DNA from: Thalassotalea mangrovi
Lineage (GTDB): Bacteria; Pseudomonadota; Gammaproteobacteria; Enterobacterales; Alteromonadaceae
NCBI RefSeq assembly: GCF_005116735.1
Contig: NZ_SWDB01000007.1
Location: 1-64,000, forward strand
DNA length: 64,000 nucleotides
Direction of reading: 5' to 3'
Part shown: piece after piece, positions 63,172 to 64,000 of the stretch
Layout of the letters: the number at the start of each line of letters is the position of its first letter
Numbering within the stretch: the stretch's first letter is position 1
Program-made: the position numbers and the translations under genes
The notes under the pieces: model-generated
What the model saw: the letters and a program-made list of their open reading frames with translations, nothing else
What the model was told of the DNA's origin: nothing
The model's database searches: none

Positions 63172-63208
63172 ATAATGTCAAACAATAAAGGATTCTGAGG
63201 TAACACTC

Positions 63209-64000
63209 GTGCAGAATAAAAATATTAACTACTATGCAGTGCTGACCAGACTGTTAATTCTGGTCGACTCGGTCATTTTTTTTGTCGCCTTTGCCATCAG
63301 TCATCAATTCTCGCCCCAAAATTACACCAATATTGAGGTTTTAGGTAACTCGCTGTTTTTTGCATTTGTGATGCAACTGGCATTTCTCGGCCTGGGTATA
63401 TATAAGCCTAAGCTCAGGGATAAATGGTGGGGAATGCTCCGTCGATTGATTGTGGCAACAGCACTCAGTTTTCTGTTTTTGATATTGGTTCAGGCTCTGT
63501 TCAAACAGTCCTACTATATGACAGAAAGTCTATTTAATGCTTGCCTATACAGTCTTTTGGCTGCGTTTTTTTTGCGCAGTTTATTGTTGGCATTTAATGT
63601 TCTCGGGTTTGCAAAACGAAACGTATTAGTGCTGGGAGCTGGTGAGAGAGCAACCATCATTGAACAGAGAATGCGACGCAAAATTGATCGCCAGGGTTTT
63701 AATCTCATAGGTTTTGTTTATATGCCCGGAGATGTCGAGCCTCGGTTTGATAAAGAGAAAGTGATTCACCTTGGGGATCGGTCATTACTTGATTATATCG
63801 GTAAAAATAATGTTCAGGAAATTGTAATCGCTACAGACGAAAGGCGAGAAAACCTGCCGATTGAGGAGCTGTTTGCCTGTAAATTGCGAGGTGTAGTTGT
63901 TTCCGACATCCTTGACTTTTTTGAGCAGGAGACAGGTCAAATTGCCGTCAACCTTATTTACCCAAGCTGGTTAATTTTTTCCGATGGATTTTCTTCATCC
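63209..64000 (+). CDS. XrtA/PEP-CTERM system sugar transferase (EpsB/TIGR03013-like), partial
   Basis: The rightward frame starts at GTG 63209 with GAGG about 10 bases upstream and stays open for 264 codons to the window edge. It has four to five membrane segments in residues 10-130 and a nucleotide-binding-like region (NVLVLGAGERA, with a following FVYMPGD). It then shows IVIATDERRENLPIEELFACKLRGV and ends at NLIYPSWLIFSDGFSSS. This is the N-terminal half of the polyprenyl-phosphate sugar transferase that starts repeat-unit synthesis. The catalytic C-terminal domain is beyond the window. Confidence 0.9.
   Translation, partial: MQNKNINYYAVLTRLLILVDSVIFFVAFAISHQFSPQNYTNIEVLGNSLFFAFVMQLAFLGLGIYKPKLRDKWWGMLRRLIVATALSFLFLILVQALFKQSYYMTESLFNACLYSLLAAFFLRSLLLAFNVLGFAKRNVLVLGAGERATIIEQRMRRKIDRQGFNLIGFVYMPGDVEPRFDKEKVIHLGDRSLLDYIGKNNVQEIVIATDERRENLPIEELFACKLRGVVVSDILDFFEQETGQIAVNLIYPSWLIFSDGFSSS

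Noticed and set aside
63026-63208. Sigma-54 promoter for the exopolysaccharide genes
   Set aside because: TGGCA at about 63106-63110 lacks the GC element at the required distance on either strand.

Overview
This 64 kb window looks like a contiguous piece of chromosome from a marine gammaproteobacterium of the order Alteromonadales. That placement is an inference. It rests on gene order (cytochrome c4-like / engB / polA / gorA / prlC / rsmJ on the left, srkA-dsbA on the right), on Alteromonadales-type protein sequences, and on an XrtA/PEP-CTERM exopolysaccharide locus at the right edge. There are no rRNA genes, prophages, CRISPR arrays or complete insertion sequences. One tRNA gene (Arg, anticodon CCG) and one MITE-like repeat are present.

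Layout. 1-16 kb is mostly housekeeping: a truncated cytochrome c, engB, a RibD/DHFR-like protein, polA, glutathione reductase, oligopeptidase A, a Tag-like DNA glycosylase, rsmJ, an exported amidohydrolase, a Prx5 peroxiredoxin, ferritin and a BaiN/HI0933 flavoprotein. Two additions stand out here. One is a probable ~88-nt small RNA downstream of polA, with its own promoter and terminator, in the position Spot 42 occupies in E. coli. The other is an AT-rich cassette between the Tag-like gene and rsmJ that encodes a 65-residue double-glycine-leader (bacteriocin-like) peptide followed by a small membrane protein.

16-26 kb holds a large DUF2339 membrane protein, a pirin, an unassigned HTH protein, a 709-residue coiled-coil protein, a LEA14-like lipoprotein, a peroxiredoxin-glutaredoxin fusion and an outer-membrane barrel. 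26.4-33.9 kb is a compact seven-gene operon, coxM-S-L-G-D-E-F. Its large subunit carries the form I active-site motif AYRCSFR, so it should encode a true aerobic Mo-Cu carbon monoxide dehydrogenase with its maturation factors. CO would be a supplementary electron donor.

34-47 kb contains an S9 peptidase lipoprotein; a small catabolic set (acyl-CoA ligase, cupin, zinc alcohol dehydrogenase) divergent from an AraC-type regulator; glmS with a DeoR-type regulator; and hutG-hutF-fdhD (end of histidine degradation, releasing formate, next to the formate dehydrogenase sulfurtransferase). 47-53 kb contains ccoG-srkA-dsbA, a VTT-family membrane protein overlapping an exported nuclease, an unusual tandem-OB SSB-like protein and tRNA-Arg.

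53.3-64 kb is the XrtA/PEP-CTERM regulatory and exopolysaccharide region. prsK-prsR run rightward. A five-gene leftward operon follows (wza-like exporter, chain-length determinant, tyrosine autokinase, outer-membrane protein, ATPase), and a divergent EpsB-type sugar transferase is cut by the window edge. The ATPase carries a C-terminal transposase-type helix-turn-helix extension. Exosortase itself and PEP-CTERM substrates are not in the window.
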